A stretch of DNA of 64,000 bases from Roseateles subflavus (GCF_030285365.1 NZ_JASVDS010000002.1:1080519-1144518), one strand, 5' to 3'. Positions 50,250 through 60,089 are shown, counted from the first letter of the stretch. Numbers and translations are program-made. The notes: generated by a model not told the origin, from the letters alone.

Positions 50250-51428
50250 ATGGCCACCAAGGCAAGCTTCCAATGGGACGACCCGCTGCTGCTGGACCAG
50301 CAGCTCACCGCGGACGAGCGCGCCGTGCGCGATGCCGCCCGCGACTACTGCACGGAGCAGCTGATGCCCCGCGTGCTGGAAGCCTTCCGCCATGAGCAGA
50401 CGGACCCGGCCATCTTCCGCGAGATGGGGGCCCTGGGCCTGCTGGGCCCGACGATTCCCGAGACCTACGGCGGCGCCGGCCTGAACTACGTCTGCTACGG
50501 CCTCGTGGCCCGCGAGGTGGAGCGCGTGGACTCCGGCTACCGCTCGATGATGAGCGTGCAGAGCTCGCTGGTGATGGTGCCCATCCACGAGTTCGGCAAC
50601 GAGGCCACGAAGCAGAAGTACCTGCCGAAGCTGGCCACCGGCGAGTGGATCGGCTGCTTCGGCCTGACCGAGCCCAACCACGGCTCCGACCCCGGCTCCA
50701 TGATCACCCGCGCCAAGAAGGTGCCGGGCGGCTACAGCCTCACCGGCTCGAAGATGTGGATCACCAACAGCCCGATCGCCGACGTGTTCGTCGTCTGGGC
50801 CAAGGACGACGACGGTGCCATCCGCGGCTTCGTGCTGGAGAAGGGCTGGAAGGGCCTGAGCGCACCGGCCATCCACGGCAAGGTGGGCCTGCGCGCCTCC
50901 ATCACCGGGGAGATCGTGATGGACGAGGTCTTCTGCCCGGAGGAGAACGCCTTCCCCGAAGTGCGCGGCCTCAAGGGCCCGTTCACCTGCCTCAACAGCG
51001 CCCGCTACGGCATCGCCTGGGGCGCACTGGGCGCGGCCGAGTTCTGCTGGCACACCGCCCGCCAGTACACGATGGACCGCAAGCAGTTCGGCAAGCCCCT
51101 GGCCGCCAACCAGCTGGTGCAGAAGAAGCTGGCCGACATGCAGACCGAGATCACCCTCGCGCTGCAGGGTTGCCTGCGCCTGGGCCGGATGAAGGACGAG
51201 GGCACGGCGGCGGTGGAGATCACCTCCATCATGAAGCGCAACAGCTGCGGCAAGAGCCTGGACATCGCCCGCACGGCGCGTGACATGCTCGGTGGCAACG
51301 GCATTTCCGACGAGTTCGGCATTGCCCGCCACCTGGTGAACCTGGAGGTGGTCAACACCTACGAGGGCACGCACGACATCCATGCCCTGATCCTGGGCCG
51401 CGCGCAAACGGGGATCGCGGCGTTCTGA
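50250..51428 (+). CDS. gcdH: Glutaryl-CoA dehydrogenase
   Basis: The 392-residue acyl-CoA dehydrogenase-family enzyme oxidatively decarboxylates glutaryl-CoA to crotonyl-CoA. Signatures are [39 protein letters not shown] [18 protein letters not shown] and [21 protein letters not shown] with the catalytic glutamate in YEGTHD. The ATG at 50250 follows GGAGATCTCC. It serves lysine and tryptophan-derived glutaryl-CoA. Control by the divergent LysR is likely. Confidence 0.97.
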   Translation: MATKASFQWDDPLLLDQQLTADERAVRDAARDYCTEQLMPRVLEAFRHEQTDPAIFREMGALGLLGPTIPETYGGAGLNYVCYGLVAREVERVDSGYRSMMSVQSSLVMVPIHEFGNEATKQKYLPKLATGEWIGCFGLTEPNHGSDPGSMITRAKKVPGGYSLTGSKMWITNSPIADVFVVWAKDDDGAIRGFVLEKGWKGLSAPAIHGKVGLRASITGEIVMDEVFCPEENAFPEVRGLKGPFTCLNSARYGIAWGALGAAEFCWHTARQYTMDRKQFGKPLAANQLVQKKLADMQTEITLALQGCLRLGRMKDEGTAAVEITSIMKRNSCGKSLDIARTARDMLGGNGISDEFGIARHLVNLEVVNTYEGTHDIHALILGRAQTGIAAF

Positions 51429-51513
51429 CGCTCGGGCGCCCGGCCGCGGCGCGGCCCCATCGCGGGTGAAGGGCGCGGCCGGTGCCGCGCCGCGCTGGCC
51501 CTAGACTGCGGGC

Positions 51514-52470
51514 ATGACTCTTCGCATTGCCTTCATCGGAGCGGGCCGCCTGGCCCAGTGCCTGGCGCCGGCCCTGGCGGAACAGGGCGAGGCCATCGTG
51601 GCCGTGGCCAGCCGGGATCCGGCCTCGGCGCAGCGCCTGGCCGCGCAGCTGCCGGGCAGCCATGCCATCACGCCCGAGCGCTGTGTCGCCCAGGCGGACC
51701 TGGTCTTTCTCAGCACCCCGGACGACGCCATTGCCTCGCTCACGGCCCGCCTGCCCTGGCGGCCCGGGCAGGCGGCGGTGCATTGCAGCGGTGCCACCGG
51801 CCTGGGCGCGCTGGCGTCGGCCCGTGCGCTGGGCGCGGCGGTGGGGGGCTTCCATCCCCTGCAGATCTTCTCCGACCCGCGTTCCGCACGTGAACGCCTC
51901 GCGGGCTCGCTGGTGGCCATCGAGACCGCCGATGACGCCCTGCGTGCGCAGCTGCTGCGTCTGGCGGGGCGCCTGCGGCTGCAGCCCCTGGCCATCCGCG
52001 GCGAGCAACGCGCGGCCTATCACGCCGCCGCCAACATCGCCGCCAGCGGCCTGCTGGCGGTGCTCAGCGAGGCCAGCCAGCTGTTCGAGTCCCTCGGGCT
52101 GGGGCCGCAGGAAGCCCTGGCCGCCTTGATGCCGCTCTCTCGCGGGGCGCTGGACGCGGCCTCCCAGCGCGGCCTGGCGGGCGCCCTCGCCGGGCCCGTC
52201 GCACGGGGAGATGCTCAGGTCCTGGCGGCCCATCTGCAGGTGATGTCGGGCCGCGGCGAGGCCGCGCTGGCCCAGTACCGGTGGTTGTGCCAGCGCCAGC
52301 TGGACCTGCTGGCGCCCGAGGATCGGCCGGGCCCGGCGCAGCGCGAGGCGCTCCAGGCCCTGCTGGCCCGCGATCGTCAGGGGCTGGCCGGAGCGGGGCC
52401 GGCAGCGCTGCCAGCGTCGGGTCCTGGGACACCCGACACCGCCGAGGCCCCCCGCGCCGTTCGCTCCTGA
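51514..52470 (+). CDS. Rossmann-like/DUF2520 domain protein
   Basis: The 318-residue protein begins with an NAD(P)-binding fold (RIAFIGAGRLAQCLAPAL) resembling ketopantoate or pyrroline-5-carboxylate reductases. VHCSGATGLGAL and GGFHPLQIFSDP are the conserved DUF2520 sequences. The C-terminal helical domain contains AAYHAAANIAASGLLAVLSEA. It is a conserved predicted oxidoreductase with no settled function. It lies 85 bases after gcdH. The last 40 residues are Ala/Pro rich. Confidence 0.88.
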   Translation: MTLRIAFIGAGRLAQCLAPALAEQGEAIVAVASRDPASAQRLAAQLPGSHAITPERCVAQADLVFLSTPDDAIASLTARLPWRPGQAAVHCSGATGLGALASARALGAAVGGFHPLQIFSDPRSARERLAGSLVAIETADDALRAQLLRLAGRLRLQPLAIRGEQRAAYHAAANIAASGLLAVLSEASQLFESLGLGPQEALAALMPLSRGALDAASQRGLAGALAGPVARGDAQVLAAHLQVMSGRGEAALAQYRWLCQRQLDLLAPEDRPGPAQREALQALLARDRQGLAGAGPAALPASGPGTPDTAEAPRAVRS

Positions 52471-52824
52471 GCCTGCCCCGATGCCGCCCCCTCGCGCCGG
52501 GCGGGCATGACCTGACCCTCGCGGATCGCTGACCGTCATGGCCTCGCGGTCATTTGGGCGCGGGGTGCCGGGCATGACCTGACCCCGTCGCCAGCCCCCA
52601 GGCCGATGTCGGCGCGGCGTCCCGGTGTCGGCCTGCCGGCGGCGCCGGGCCGGGCACGCCGTCGGCGCTCGCGCTGGGGAGGGCTGGCGTTCATCCCACG
52701 CAGACGCAGCTGAGGCTGCTGGCGCGGCATCAGGTCGCCTGGCGGGCGGGCGCCACCGCGAGTCTGACTACACTGCGCCGCGAACAAGAGGAGCCCCGCC
52801 ATCGCCGGGGCGGAGGAGCGAGTC
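52471..52824. other. Intergenic region with a 16-bp direct repeat
   Basis: No gene is supported in this 354-base stretch. GGGCATGACCTGACCC occurs at 52503-52518 and again at 52570-52585. The complement of its core, GGGTCAGGTC, followed by TTGCT, also occurs near 42420 and 47127. The last 80 bases must hold the promoter of the next gene, but no clear boxes stand out. Confidence 0.6.
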
Positions 52825-53712
52825 ATGACAGCAGCCCACAAGAACACCGCCGCGACCGACCGGACCGGCACGAATCACACAGGCCTCGCGCGCGCGCGGC
52901 TCGCCGGGGCCGCGCCCGGGCGACGGGCAGCGGGCGCGGTGCTGGCCCTGGCGTGCGGAACCGTCTCGACCATGGCCGGGGCGGAAGCCGCGCCCCTGCC
53001 GGCCGCTACCGCCAGCCAGGCGGCAGCCCCTGACGCCGTCCTGGCTCCCGTGGCCGTGGAAGGCAAGCGGGCGCCGGATCCCGGCATCATCCCGGCCCGC
53101 TTCATCTATCTGATTGACGGCCTGGCCCGGCGCCATGCCAGCGAGCTGATCCTGCTGAACTTCAAGGCCCACGCCCTCAAGCAGAAGACCCCGGCGCCGG
53201 GCACGCGGCTGGTGGTGGAACTGGCGAACGAGGACGAGCTGCCCGTCGGCATGGCGGAGGACGGCACGCTGAGCCTGCCGCCGCTGACGCCGGCCCAGGC
53301 GGAGACGGCCAAGCTCATCCCGAATCAACCCAAGGGCACAATGGGCTTGCGCCTGAACCTGGAGGTCGTGCCCAAGGTGGCCAGCATCACGCCGGCGCAG
53401 GTGGCGCGGGCCGAGGCGCAGCTGCGGGCGCTCGTCGGGGACGTCAAGGGTCTGCTCCCCTGGGCCTTCCGCTGGATGCTGCCGGGCGTCTCGGGCGTGG
53501 CGCTGTGCCAGCCCGCGGGCGAAACGCCGGCCTACTGGAGCTCCTCGCAGGGCACCCACCGCATCCTCTTCCTGTACGAGACCAAGGACAGGAAGCAGAG
53601 CTGCGCCGTGCTGGACCCGGCCGGCCTGCCGCCGGATGCGCGCCTGCAGGCGTCCGCCGCCGCGGAGCTGGGCCCCTGGCTCAACGGGCTGACGGGGTCC
53701 AAGAGCCGCTGA
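52825..53712 (+). CDS. Predicted exported protein of unknown function (295 aa)
   Basis: I do not recognise it. The N-terminus is long and basic before a weak hydrophobic stretch (AAGAVLALACGTVSTMAGAEA, about residues 35-55), which could be an export signal, perhaps from a later start. The body is an alpha/beta protein with IPARFIYLIDGLARRHASELILLNFKA and WAFRWMLPGVSGVALCQP. Two cysteines remain in the mature part. It converges on the glucokinase-HexR gene with a 36-base gap. Confidence 0.65.
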   Translation: MTAAHKNTAATDRTGTNHTGLARARLAGAAPGRRAAGAVLALACGTVSTMAGAEAAPLPAATASQAAAPDAVLAPVAVEGKRAPDPGIIPARFIYLIDGLARRHASELILLNFKAHALKQKTPAPGTRLVVELANEDELPVGMAEDGTLSLPPLTPAQAETAKLIPNQPKGTMGLRLNLEVVPKVASITPAQVARAEAQLRALVGDVKGLLPWAFRWMLPGVSGVALCQPAGETPAYWSSSQGTHRILFLYETKDRKQSCAVLDPAGLPPDARLQASAAAELGPWLNGLTGSKSR

Positions 53713-53748
53713 GGGCGCTCATCCCCCGGCCCGTGGCGCGAGCGGGGG

Positions 53749-55644
53749 TCAGCGCGTATGCGAGGTCAGCTTCGACAGCGGCGAGGCCACCCCGATGCCC
53801 GGCGCTGCTCGGCGGGCGCCGGCATCCTGCGAGGGCTCGAGGGCGGCCTTGTCGTCGTCGTCCATGAGCTGCATGGCCTCGGGATTGCGACGCATGGCCA
53901 CGCCCACGGCCAGGATGTCGATGACCAGCAGGTGCAGGATGCGGCTGACCATCGGCAGGTGGGTGCTGACGTCCTCGACGTGGTCGATGATCAGCGCCGC
54001 GTCCGCCTTGCGTGCCAGCGGGGACTGGCTCGCCGTGATGGCGATCACCGTGGCGCCGTGGGCATGGGCCTTCTCGACCACCTCCATCAGCTGGGGCAGG
54101 CGCCCGGAGCTGCTGATCACCACGGCCACGTCGCCGGGGCGCAGGACGTCGGCGGCCAGCTGCTGCAGGCGCGGGTCGGTGTAGGACGCGCAGGACACGC
54201 CGAAGCGCAGGAACTTGAACTGCGCATCCTGCGCCACCACGCCGTAATGGCCGGCGGCATAGAACTCGATCCGGCCGGCCTGCAGCATCAGCTGGATGGC
54301 GCGGTCGATCATCTCGCGGTTGAGCTGGCTGCGCACCTGCAGGATGGCCGAGGCGGTGTTGCCGAGCACCTTGGCACCCAGCTCCACCATGGAGTCGTCC
54401 ATGTTCACCTGCGTGTGCGTCACGGGCACGGTGCCCGTGAGGCCCGAGGCCAGCCGCAGCTTGAAGTCCGAGAGGCCCTCGCAGCCCAGCGAGCGGCAGA
54501 AGCGGATCACCGTGGGCTGGCTGACCTGCGCGGCGCGGGCGATGTCCGCGATGGGGGCGTTCAGCACGTCACGCGGGTGCGCCAGCACATGCTCCGCCAC
54601 CCGCAGCTCGGCCGGCGACAGCTCCGTGCGCGCCCGCCGGATCTGACCGAGGATGGCGGCGCCGGTGCTGCTCTGCAGGCTCTTGAGCTGCGAGTCCAGG
54701 ATGGCGGAGGCGCCCTTGAACGTGGCGTTCTCCGCCGTGATCACATAGGTGGGGATGCCGGCGACGTAGCTGCTGAAGCGCCCCTTGTCCTCGAAGCGGC
54801 TGCGGAAGGGCGAGCGGGCGAAGTAGTCGCCCAGGCGCGGCACGATGCCGCCGCCGATGTAGATGCCGCCCAGCGCGCCGAGCGTCACCGCCAGGTTCGC
54901 CGCGGCGGTGCCGAGGAGGGCGCAGAACACCTCCAGCGCCTCGCCGCAGACGGCATCCCGGCCGTCCAGCGCCGCCTGGGTGATGTCCGGGGCGGTCAGC
55001 GGCTTGGCCGCTTCGCCGGCACGGTCGGCCAGCGCGCGGTAGATCAGCTCGAGGCCCGGGCCTGACACGAGCCGCTCGAAGGAGACGTGGTCGAACTGCC
55101 GCCACGCGAAGCGCAGGATGGCCAGCTCGCGCTCGTCGCGGGGGGCGAAGCTGGTGTGGCCCCCTTCGGAACCGAGCGAGATCCAGGCATCGCCCGCGGG
55201 GATCAGGCCCGAGACGCCCAGGCCCGAGCCGGAGCCCAGCACGCCCACCACGCTCTGGCGCCGCGCCTCGCCCCCCCCGATCTGCCGCAGCTCCCCCGGC
55301 CCGAGGCGCGGGATGGCCATGGCCAGGGCGGTGAAGTCATTGACCACCACCAGCGTGTCCAAGCCCAGGCGCTGGCGCATCTCCTCGATGGAGAACTGCC
55401 AGTGGTAGTTCGTCATGCGGACGAGGTCGCCTTCCACGGGGTTGGCAATGGCGATGGCCGCATGCTCGATGCGCGTCCCGCCGAGGCCGTCCAGGTAGGC
55501 GGAGACGGCGGCGTGGAAGTCCGTGTAGTCGGCACAGCGCAGCGAGGCGCTCCGGCTGAACTCGCCCGGGCTGCTCTCCAGGGCGAAACGCGCGTAGGTG
55601 CCGCCGATGTCGGCAATCAGGCGGGGGCTGTCGTAGAGGCTCAT
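53749..55644 (-). CDS. glk: Bifunctional glucokinase / RpiR (HexR-like) transcriptional regulator
   Basis: The 631-residue fusion has glucokinase at residues 1-320: phosphate-1 loop ADIGGTYARFAL, catalytic aspartate in VVNDFTALA, LGSGSGLGVSG, GSEGGHTSF. The C-terminal half begins with an RpiR helix-turn-helix (AQVSQPTVIRFCRSLGCEGLSDFK, about 370-395) and a SIS sugar-phosphate domain (VAVVISSSGRLPQLMEVVEKAHAHGATVIAIT). It phosphorylates glucose and should regulate sugar genes through a sugar phosphate, probably KDPG as in HexR. The fusion is known in Burkholderia. Operator-like sites flank the next genes. Confidence 0.95.
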   Translation of the reverse strand: MSLYDSPRLIADIGGTYARFALESSPGEFSRSASLRCADYTDFHAAVSAYLDGLGGTRIEHAAIAIANPVEGDLVRMTNYHWQFSIEEMRQRLGLDTLVVVNDFTALAMAIPRLGPGELRQIGGGEARRQSVVGVLGSGSGLGVSGLIPAGDAWISLGSEGGHTSFAPRDERELAILRFAWRQFDHVSFERLVSGPGLELIYRALADRAGEAAKPLTAPDITQAALDGRDAVCGEALEVFCALLGTAAANLAVTLGALGGIYIGGGIVPRLGDYFARSPFRSRFEDKGRFSSYVAGIPTYVITAENATFKGASAILDSQLKSLQSSTGAAILGQIRRARTELSPAELRVAEHVLAHPRDVLNAPIADIARAAQVSQPTVIRFCRSLGCEGLSDFKLRLASGLTGTVPVTHTQVNMDDSMVELGAKVLGNTASAILQVRSQLNREMIDRAIQLMLQAGRIEFYAAGHYGVVAQDAQFKFLRFGVSCASYTDPRLQQLAADVLRPGDVAVVISSSGRLPQLMEVVEKAHAHGATVIAITASQSPLARKADAALIIDHVEDVSTHLPMVSRILHLLVIDILAVGVAMRRNPEAMQLMDDDDKAALEPSQDAGARRAAPGIGVASPLSKLTSHTR

Positions 55645-56078
55645 GGGATGTCCAGGGGTGTAACGCGACTACAGCCGGCAGGCAACGGGGAAATGCCCAG
55701 GGCTGGTGCACCGACGCCGGCCGGGCGCTGCCTGTGTCGGGCCGCATTTGCCATATTGTGGAACGAAATGGCTGTGTCTCCGGGGCGAAGCGGGGAATCT
55801 TCCATTGGAGGGCGGGCGGGGCGGCGGCGTGACGTGCGGGTCACCTGCGGCTAGGACATGCGAGAGCTTGTCATGCGCTTGTAGTTTTGCTACCTTCTTG
55901 GAATTGAAATGCGCTTGTAAAACTACAGGCCTTGCGGTGAGCCGGCACCCGGCGCACCGGCACTGGAAAGTGAATCCATGAGAGACATGAAGACGCGGCC
56001 GCGGGTGCCGCCCCTGGAGCGCGCGGGCCTGGCCCGGGCACCGGTCGTGCTGCCGCGAGGCAGCGGCGACGACGGGGG
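55645..56078. promoter_or_regulatory. Divergent regulatory region with two HexR-like operators
   Basis: The 434 bases between the two glucokinase genes hold no credible gene. TGTAGTTTTGCTACC (55880-55894) matches 13 of 15 positions of the HexR consensus TGTARTWWWAYTACA, and GCTTGTAAAACTACA (55913-55927) matches 12. The outer arms TGTAGTTTT and AAAACTACA also form a perfect 9-base dyad across 30 bases. Both lie in a locally AT-rich patch preceded by ATGCGCTTGTA, which is repeated. The consensus is from memory of the HexR family. Confidence 0.6.
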
Positions 56079-57089
56079 ATGGCGATGAGCGGCGTGGCGG
56101 CTCGCTACCCGTGGCTGGTGGCAGACGTGGGGGGCAGCAACGCCCGCTTCGGCTGGGTCACCGGCCCGGCGTCGGGGGTGCAGGCCCGGCGCAGCTACGT
56201 CGTGCAGGACTTTCCCAGCCTGGAGGCGGCCGCTCGGCGCTATCTGCAGGACCTGGCGGACGAGGCCCGGGCGCGGGGCGAACGGTTCGATCCGCCGCGC
56301 CAGGCCGCCGTGGCCGTGGCCACCGCCGTGGCCGGGGACGAGGTGGTGCTGACCAACAGCCACTGGCGCTTCTCCCGGCAGGCGCTGCAGGCGGCGCTGC
56401 AGGTGCAGGGGCTGCTGGTGCTGAATGACTTCGAGGCCCTGGCGCTTTCGCTGCCGGGACTCCAGGCCGGGCAGCTGCGTGCCTGGGGAGCCTGCCCGCT
56501 GCCGCCCGCCGGATGCCTGGCGGTGATCGGGCCGGGCACGGGCCTGGGCGTGGCGGCCGTCGTGCAGACCGCCCGCGGCTGGCTGGCTCTGCCGGGCGAG
56601 GGAGGGCACGCCACGCTGGCCCCCGCCGATGACTTCGAGAGCGCGGTGCTGTCCCACGTCCGGGGCGCCTTTTCCCATGTGTCGGCCGAGCGGCTGCTGT
56701 CGGGCATCGGCCTGCCGACGCTGCATGAGGCCGTGGCGGTCGCGATGGGACTCGGCGTGCCGGCGGAGGCGCTGGCGCCGGAGCAGATCGTCGAACGCGG
56801 TCTGCAGGGGCGCGATGCGGTCTGCGAGCGCACCCTCGACAGCTTCTGCGCCATGCTCGGCGGCTTTGCCGGCAGCGTCGCGCTGACGCTCGGCGCGCGG
56901 GGCGGCGTGTACGTGGGCGGCGGCATCGTGCCGCGCCTGGGCGACTACTTCTTCCACTCCCGCTTCCGGGAGCGCTTCGAGGCCAAGGGCCGCTTCGCGC
57001 CCTATCTGGCCGGGATCCCGACCGCCCTCATCACCGACACCCAGGCCGCCCTGGGCGGCGTGGCGCTGGCGATCGAGCAAAGCTTTTGA
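56079..57089 (+). CDS. glk: Glucokinase (second, stand-alone copy)
   Basis: The 336-residue ROK-unrelated (Glk-type) glucokinase has VADVGGSNARFGW, TNSHWRFS, LNDFEALALSLPGL with catalytic Asp, GPGTGLGVAAV, GEGGHATLAP and LTLGARGGVYVGGGIVPRLGD. All key residues are present, so it should be active. A second ATG at 56085 is an alternative start. It is divergent from the fused glucokinase and sits between HexR-like sites, upstream of a TonB-dependent receptor. It is about 40% like the fused copy by eye, too far for a recent duplication. Confidence 0.95.
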   Translation: MAMSGVAARYPWLVADVGGSNARFGWVTGPASGVQARRSYVVQDFPSLEAAARRYLQDLADEARARGERFDPPRQAAVAVATAVAGDEVVLTNSHWRFSRQALQAALQVQGLLVLNDFEALALSLPGLQAGQLRAWGACPLPPAGCLAVIGPGTGLGVAAVVQTARGWLALPGEGGHATLAPADDFESAVLSHVRGAFSHVSAERLLSGIGLPTLHEAVAVAMGLGVPAEALAPEQIVERGLQGRDAVCERTLDSFCAMLGGFAGSVALTLGARGGVYVGGGIVPRLGDYFFHSRFRERFEAKGRFAPYLAGIPTALITDTQAALGGVALAIEQSF

Positions 57090-57116
57090 TCGTCCTGAGT
57101 GCCTGCCTTCTGAAAA

Positions 57117-57131
57117 TGTAGTTGGCCTACA
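57117..57131. promoter_or_regulatory. HexR-like operator 3
   Basis: TGTAGTTGGCCTACA is a near-perfect palindrome (ATGTAG...CTACAT arms), matching 12 of 15 consensus positions. It lies 28 bases past the stop of the second glucokinase and about 250 bases before the receptor start. Confidence 0.5.
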
Positions 57132-57269
57132 TGGCGTGACGAAATTCAGGGGACAGCGAGGGACTGTTGAGCGGAAATAACAGGGGAATACCCTTGATGT
57201 TGGCGACAAATTTGATGCTTTTTGGCATCGAAGCCTTCAGATAAGGGTTTTCTTCGTGTTGTCTGCAAA

Positions 57270-57284
57270 TCTAGTTTTAGTACA
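57270..57284. promoter_or_regulatory. HexR-like operator 4
   Basis: TCTAGTTTTAGTACA matches 13 of 15 positions of the HexR consensus, about 95 bases before the receptor ATG and in an AT-rich promoter-like segment. A hairpin GATGC-N6-GCATC lies upstream of it (about 57213-57229). Confidence 0.5.
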
Positions 57285-57377
57285 GAATTGTTTCAGTGTC
57301 AGGGTTCCATGGCGCCGCAGTCCCAGCCGTCCTGAGGGGCGCGGCAGCAGTTGTTCAAAGAGCTACAGGAGACAAGG

Positions 57378-60059
57378 ATGAAGACCGTGCAAGTCCATCG
57401 TGACACCTTCCGTTTGAGCCCCGTCGTGGCAGGGTGCGCCCTGCTGATGCTGGCGGCGGGCGCCCAGGCGCAACAGGCGCAGACCGACAACAAGCTGGAC
57501 ACGGTCACCGTGACCGGCATCCGCAAGGGCATCGAGGATGCGATCTCCGTGAAGAAGAACGCGACCTCCGTGGTCGAGTCCATCTCCGCGGAAGACATCG
57601 GCAAGCTGCCCGACATCAGCATTGCCGAGTCCATCTCGCGCCTGCCCGGCCTGGCCGCCCAGCGCGTCAATGGCCAGGCGCAGCAGATCAGCATCCGCGG
57701 CACCGCCCCGGACCTGTCCTCCGCGCTGCTGAACGGCCGCGAGCAGGTCAGCACCAGCGGTGACCGCTATGTCGAGTACGACCAGTACCCGTCCGAGCTG
57801 ATGAGCGCCGTCACGGTCTACAAGACGGGCGACGCCGCCCTCGTGGGCCAGGGCCTGGCCGGCACCGTGAATCTGCAGACCGTCAAGCCGCTGAACTTCA
57901 GCAAGCGCACGATGGCCTTCAACGTCCGCGGCGAGAAGAACTCCAATGGCGCGATCGCCGATGGCGCCCCCTCGACGGGCAACCGCGTCAGCGCCTCCTA
58001 CATCGACCAGTTCGCCGACAAGACCCTGGGCGTGGCCCTGGGCTTCGCGCACAGCGACCACCCGGTCAGCCGCTACCAGTTCGAGACCTGGAACTGGGTC
58101 AAGAACGGCGGCAACCTGAGCGGCGCCGGCGCCGCCGACAAGAACGCGCTGTACCCGCAGGGCTTCAAGGGCCTCGACTACGTGGGCCGCGAGAAGCGTG
58201 ACGGCGTGATGGGCGTGCTGGAGTACCGTCCGAACGCCAACTTCACCTCGACCCTGGACGTCTACCACTCCAAGTTCAGCTTCGACGAGACCCGCCGCGG
58301 CATGGAAGTGCCGTTCGAGAACTGGTCGGGCGCGAACTTCAACTCGACCACCCTCACCAACGGCCTGGCGCTGTCGGGCACGGTGCAGGCGACGCCGGTC
58401 GTGCGCAACAACATCCTGACGCGCTCCGACAAGCTGAGCGCCGTGGGCTGGAACAACAAGTGGGTGGCCGACAAGTGGACCACCGTGCTGGACATCAGCC
58501 ACTCGACGGCCGACCACGACGAGACGCTGATCGAGATGAACTCCGGCCTGGGCGCGGACACCATCACCTACAACTACGCCGGCCCGGTGCCGACCTTCAC
58601 CTTCGGCAAGACCTACGACAACAACGCCACGGTCAAGCTGGGCGGCCCCTTCGGCAATGGCTACGTCAACGTGCCGAGCTTCCGCGACAAGCTGGACGCC
58701 GTGCGCCTGGACTTCTCGCGTGATCTGGACGGCGGCGTCGTCACCAGCGTCGACTTCGGCCTGAACTACTCGCGCCGTTCGAAGAGCCGTCAGCACCTGG
58801 AGACCGGCTTCAATGCGCTGAAGACGGACTTCGCCACGGCCGACCTGCTGGCCCCGACGGACCTCTCCCGCGTGGGCCTGCCGTCGATCCTGGCCTGGGA
58901 CATCGACAAGGTTCTGGCGCACAACTTCGGCCCGGTCACGCCGGCCGTGCTGAACCCCTGGGGCGCCACCAAGAACTGGGCGATCAAGGAGAACGTGACC
59001 ACGGCCTACGCCAAGGCCAACCTGGAGACCGAGCTGTTCGGTCGCCCGGTTCGCGGCAACGTCGGCCTGCAGGTCGTCAACACCGACCAGAGCTCCACGT
59101 CCAACACCCTGCTGCAGTGGCCGCTGGCCTCGCTGGTGCCGGTGGAAGACGGCAAGAAGTACACGGACGTGCTCCCGACGGTCAACCTGTCCTGGAGCCT
59201 GCCGGACCAGCAGCAGCTGCGTTTCGGCGCCGGCCAGTCGATCGCCCGCCCCAAGCTGGATGACCTGAACGCCTCGTTCCAGGTGGGTCTGTCCGCCGGC
59301 AACACCGGCACCCCGAGCGGCAGCGGCGGCAACCCGAAGCTGGACCCCTGGAAGGCCGACTACGTCGATCTGTCCTGGGAAAAGTACTTCGGCAGCAAGG
59401 GCTACGTGGCCGTCGCCGGCTTCTACAAGCGCCTGAAGTCCTACATCTACAACGTCACCACGCCGTTCGACTTCAAGGACTACCCGCTGACTGGTACCGC
59501 GCCCGATGGCACGCCGATCAAGCCCAGCACCACCCTCGGCACCATCACCCATCCGGAGAATGGTGAAGGCGGCTCGCTGCGCGGCCTGGAGTTCTCGCTG
59601 TCCGTGCCGCTGGAGATGGTCAGCCCCTCGCTGAAGGGCTTCGGCGTGCAGGGCAACCTGTCGCTGACCAACAGCTCGATCAACGTCAAGGACTCGCGCT
59701 TCGGCGACCAGAGCCTGCCGCTGCCCGGCCTGTCCAAGAGCGTGCTGAACCTGACGGCCTACTACGAGGACCACGGCTACTCCGTGCGCGTCAGCCAGCG
59801 TCATCGCTCCAACTTCCTGGGCTCCATCGGCGGCCCCGGCGGTACCAGCGAGAAGACCTTCATCAAGGCGGACACGGTGGTGGATCTGCAGCTCGGCTAC
59901 GAGATCCAGGAAGGCACCTACAAGGGGCTGTCCTTCCTGCTGCAGGTCAACAACCTGACGAACGCCGCCTTCCAGACCTTCTCGGGCAGCGAGGACCGCT
60001 ACCGTGGCTGGGAGAAGTACGGTCGTCAGACCCTGCTGGGCGTGAACTACAAGCTCTGA
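57378..60059 (+). CDS. TonB-dependent outer-membrane receptor (sugar type)
   Basis: The 893-residue receptor has a signal peptide cut near residue 30 (after AGAQA), a plug domain with DTVTVTGIRKGIEDAI, SIAESISRLPGLAAQRVNG and ISIRGTAPDLSSALLNGR, then a 22-strand barrel ending in LLGVNYKL. GLAGTVNLQTVKPL closes the plug. The sequence type is the Xanthomonas/Caulobacter carbohydrate receptor family. AGGAG six bases before the ATG decides the start. Its neighbours and HexR-like sites suggest uptake of glucose or glucosides. Ends in a strong terminator. Confidence 0.93.
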   Translation: MKTVQVHRDTFRLSPVVAGCALLMLAAGAQAQQAQTDNKLDTVTVTGIRKGIEDAISVKKNATSVVESISAEDIGKLPDISIAESISRLPGLAAQRVNGQAQQISIRGTAPDLSSALLNGREQVSTSGDRYVEYDQYPSELMSAVTVYKTGDAALVGQGLAGTVNLQTVKPLNFSKRTMAFNVRGEKNSNGAIADGAPSTGNRVSASYIDQFADKTLGVALGFAHSDHPVSRYQFETWNWVKNGGNLSGAGAADKNALYPQGFKGLDYVGREKRDGVMGVLEYRPNANFTSTLDVYHSKFSFDETRRGMEVPFENWSGANFNSTTLTNGLALSGTVQATPVVRNNILTRSDKLSAVGWNNKWVADKWTTVLDISHSTADHDETLIEMNSGLGADTITYNYAGPVPTFTFGKTYDNNATVKLGGPFGNGYVNVPSFRDKLDAVRLDFSRDLDGGVVTSVDFGLNYSRRSKSRQHLETGFNALKTDFATADLLAPTDLSRVGLPSILAWDIDKVLAHNFGPVTPAVLNPWGATKNWAIKENVTTAYAKANLETELFGRPVRGNVGLQVVNTDQSSTSNTLLQWPLASLVPVEDGKKYTDVLPTVNLSWSLPDQQQLRFGAGQSIARPKLDDLNASFQVGLSAGNTGTPSGSGGNPKLDPWKADYVDLSWEKYFGSKGYVAVAGFYKRLKSYIYNVTTPFDFKDYPLTGTAPDGTPIKPSTTLGTITHPENGEGGSLRGLEFSLSVPLEMVSPSLKGFGVQGNLSLTNSSINVKDSRFGDQSLPLPGLSKSVLNLTAYYEDHGYSVRVSQRHRSNFLGSIGGPGGTSEKTFIKADTVVDLQLGYEIQEGTYKGLSFLLQVNNLTNAAFQTFSGSEDRYRGWEKYGRQTLLGVNYKL

Positions 60060-60089
60060 TCGCTCTCTTTCGCACCAATGCCTTCTTTG

